Positions 6,433-7,809 of a stretch of 7,809 nucleotides of DNA are shown here, piece after piece. The DNA is from Syntrophaceae bacterium UBA7544 (GTDB taxonomy: Bacteria; Desulfobacterota; Syntrophia; Syntrophales; Smithellaceae). The stretch spans positions 1-7,809 of the forward strand of contig DLME01000297.1 in assembly GCA_002479215.1 (NCBI GenBank), written 5' to 3'. Position numbers and translations under genes: made by a program. The notes beneath the pieces were generated by a model that did not search any database, was not told where the DNA came from, and was given only the letters and a program-made list of their open reading frames with translations. Numbering within the stretch: position 1 is the stretch's first letter; the number at the start of each line of letters is the position of its first letter.

Positions 6433-7052
6433 CGGTAAGTGCAGACAATTCAGAAGAAAGTATTTTGGAGAGCGCCGCCGCTATTGTTGCCCGTGGCGGT
6501 GTTATTGCGTATCCGACCGAAACTTTTTACGGATTAGGAGCGGATGCAACAAATGAACAAGCCGTAAAAAAAATTTATAAAATTAAAGGCAGAAATTTTA
6601 TAAATCCCCTATCCATAATTATCGGACGAACTGAAAATCTTTATCCTCTGGTTGAGAACGTCTCTTCAGCAGCTCAAAAGCTGATTCAAGAATTTTGGCC
6701 GGGCGCACTGACTATTATTTTTAAGGCTTCCGACGGAGTATTGCCGGTTTTAACAGCGGGTACGGGCAAAATTGGAGTGCGTGTTTCCGGTAGCAATGCC
6801 GCTCAGGTAATCGCGCAAAAGTTGGGACATCCTCTTACCGCCACAAGCGCCAATTTATCCGGCAAGCCCGAATGCTCGCGAGCTTCCGAAGTTGCCAAAC
6901 AAATCGGAAACAAGATTGATGCTATTGTCGATTTTGGTCCCACCATTGGCGATAAAGTTTCCACCATTATCGATGTTACCTGTGATCCCCCGGTTATCCT
7001 GCGCGAGGGAGCAATAACTCGGCAATCAATTGAAAATATTTTAGGAATATAG
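6417..7052 (+). CDS. tsaC: L-threonylcarbamoyladenylate synthase (TsaC/YrdC family)
   Basis: This YrdC-fold enzyme makes threonylcarbamoyl-AMP from threonine, bicarbonate and ATP, the first step of the t6A modification at position 37 of ANN-reading tRNAs. The 211-residue protein shows YPTETFYGLGADA (32-44), KIKGR (55-59) with NPLS (63-66), FWPGALT (93-99), GVRVSG (120-125), TATSANLSG (141-149), STIID (182-186) and REGAI (196-200). The K-x-R and S-x-N nucleotide-binding motifs are therefore present. It is the short TsaC form and lacks the extra C-terminal Sua5 domain. The ATG at 6417 lies inside the end of purE, with AGGA 9 bases upstream. The other t6A genes (tsaB, tsaD, tsaE) are not in the window, so its link to the purine genes is positional. 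Assignment is very secure. Confidence 0.95.
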   Translation: MPEILTVSADNSEESILESAAAIVARGGVIAYPTETFYGLGADATNEQAVKKIYKIKGRNFINPLSIIIGRTENLYPLVENVSSAAQKLIQEFWPGALTIIFKASDGVLPVLTAGTGKIGVRVSGSNAAQVIAQKLGHPLTATSANLSGKPECSRASEVAKQIGNKIDAIVDFGPTIGDKVSTIIDVTCDPPVILREGAITRQSIENILGI

Positions 7053-7100
7053 AATGTTTCCAACAGCGATTAACGCCAGATCAATTAATTAAATTGTTCT

Positions 7101-7809
7101 TTAAAGAAGCCGTTCCGCGCCAATTGTAGTTACCGTGGTTTTAATGACACCCGCTGGTTCATGGGTAAAAACGATCATAAAAGGTATTTGTCCGTTAGGC
7201 GAAATTTTATCGTTCGAATTGTTGCGCCCTTCCGGTTGGGAAAGCTTTCTTAAAATCTCTTCTTCAGGCAAATTCGTGAGTTCATCATCAGTTAGTACAT
7301 TTCCGGCATAACTTGTGCGTTCCCCTAAAACCACGGCAAACGCATCAACGATCGCCCCTTTAATGACTATCCTGGAAATAGAATAATCGGCCTGATTTAC
7401 AGCCGTGCCTTCCATAACTCGAATTTGTCCCAAAACATAATTATTCAACATTCTCTGCCGAATGTCTTGTAACTTGACTTGTCCGATAACAACTTCCGGC
7501 CGCACTGGTTCCTGTTCGCCAATATACTTATTGGCAATTTTGATGAAACGATCGCCAAGTTGCGGGAAAATAAAGAAATAAATTATAACGGGGATGACTA
7601 CAATTACTAAAACAGCCCACACAATAACCTTCCATGTTTTCCGCAAACTTTTTCTGGATAACGGCTTTTTTTGCTCAAAATCTTCAACTTTTTCCCTTAA
7701 ATCACGAAACGCTGCGCTTCTTTCTGCGCTCACGAAATTTTCTTTACCAAGGCTTTCCCTACCTGTTTTTTCTATCTCCAGGTTTACTTCATCGTTTACC
7801 GTCTTTTTT
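7101..7809 (-). CDS. DUF3426-type single-pass membrane protein, C-terminal part (N-terminus beyond right edge)
   Basis: The minus frame stays open to the right edge, giving 235 visible codons, so the GTG at 7733 is probably internal. The visible part starts with a charged, Lys/Glu-rich linker (about 1-60). One strong membrane helix rich in V and I follows at about 61-83 (IVWAVLVIVVIPVIIYFF). A C-terminal region of about 150 residues then resembles DUF3426: NNYVLGQIRVMEGTAVNQ, a strand-rich section around RIVIKGAIVDAFAVVL, and QIPFMIVF near the end. In deltaproteobacteria such proteins usually carry an N-terminal MJ0042-type zinc ribbon of two CxxC pairs before the linker; that part would lie outside this window. 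The role of the family is unknown. The topology suggests a cytoplasmic N-terminus and a periplasmic beta-rich domain. It converges on tsaC with 48 bases between the stops. Confidence 0.75.
   Translation of the reverse strand, partial: KKTVNDEVNLEIEKTGRESLGKENFVSAERSAAFRDLREKVEDFEQKKPLSRKSLRKTWKVIVWAVLVIVVIPVIIYFFIFPQLGDRFIKIANKYIGEQEPVRPEVVIGQVKLQDIRQRMLNNYVLGQIRVMEGTAVNQADYSISRIVIKGAIVDAFAVVLGERTSYAGNVLTDDELTNLPEEEILRKLSQPEGRNNSNDKISPNGQIPFMIVFTHEPAGVIKTTVTTIGAERLL

Noticed and set aside
7082..7100. Terminator-like hairpin CAATT/AATTG followed by TTCTTT after tsaC
   Set aside because: The stem has five pairs with one G-C and the T-run is broken. It is too weak to call, although some terminator is expected between these converging genes.

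Overview
The window is ordinary bacterial chromosome, moderately AT-rich, with densely packed housekeeping genes and no sign of phage, transposon, CRISPR or RNA genes. Gene content suggests a Gram-negative anaerobe of the Desulfobacterota (deltaproteobacterial) kind. The clues are a DUF3426 membrane protein, a CNNM/CorC-family protein, an HD-GYP protein and purE directly followed by tsaC. This placement is inferred from gene content and remembered protein style, not from a search.

Layout. Positions 1-659 (minus) hold the N-terminal half of a CNNM/HlyC-CorC family membrane protein that runs off the left edge. Positions 660-1048 are a gene-free divergent spacer with a near-consensus sigma70 promoter pointing at purD and two small dyads. 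purD (1049-2377, plus) encodes GAR synthetase. Converging on it from the right are two minus-strand genes: a membrane-anchored HD-GYP protein (2481-3476) and a cytoplasmic cyclophilin (3639-4178). A possible 36-codon ORF overlaps the HD-GYP start. The cyclophilin has a clear promoter in the divergent spacer before purH. purH (4331-5893), purE (5908-6432) and tsaC (6417-7052) form a tight plus-strand operon with a 14-base gap and then a 16-base overlap. A DUF3426 membrane protein (7101 to the right edge, minus) converges on tsaC, and its N-terminus lies outside the window.

How it works together. PurD (PRA to GAR), PurE (N5-CAIR to CAIR) and PurH (AICAR to FAICAR to IMP) are steps of de novo purine synthesis; the other steps, including PurK, must be encoded elsewhere. 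TsaC makes threonylcarbamoyl-AMP for tRNA t6A37 and appears translationally coupled to purE. The HD-GYP protein probably degrades cyclic di-GMP at the inner membrane. It and the cyclophilin interrupt the purine cluster on the opposite strand.

No clearly new system is present. The points most worth a second look are the roughly 230-base purD leader behind a strong promoter, the archaeal look of PurD, the altered GYP motif in the HD-GYP protein, and the overlapping small ORF.
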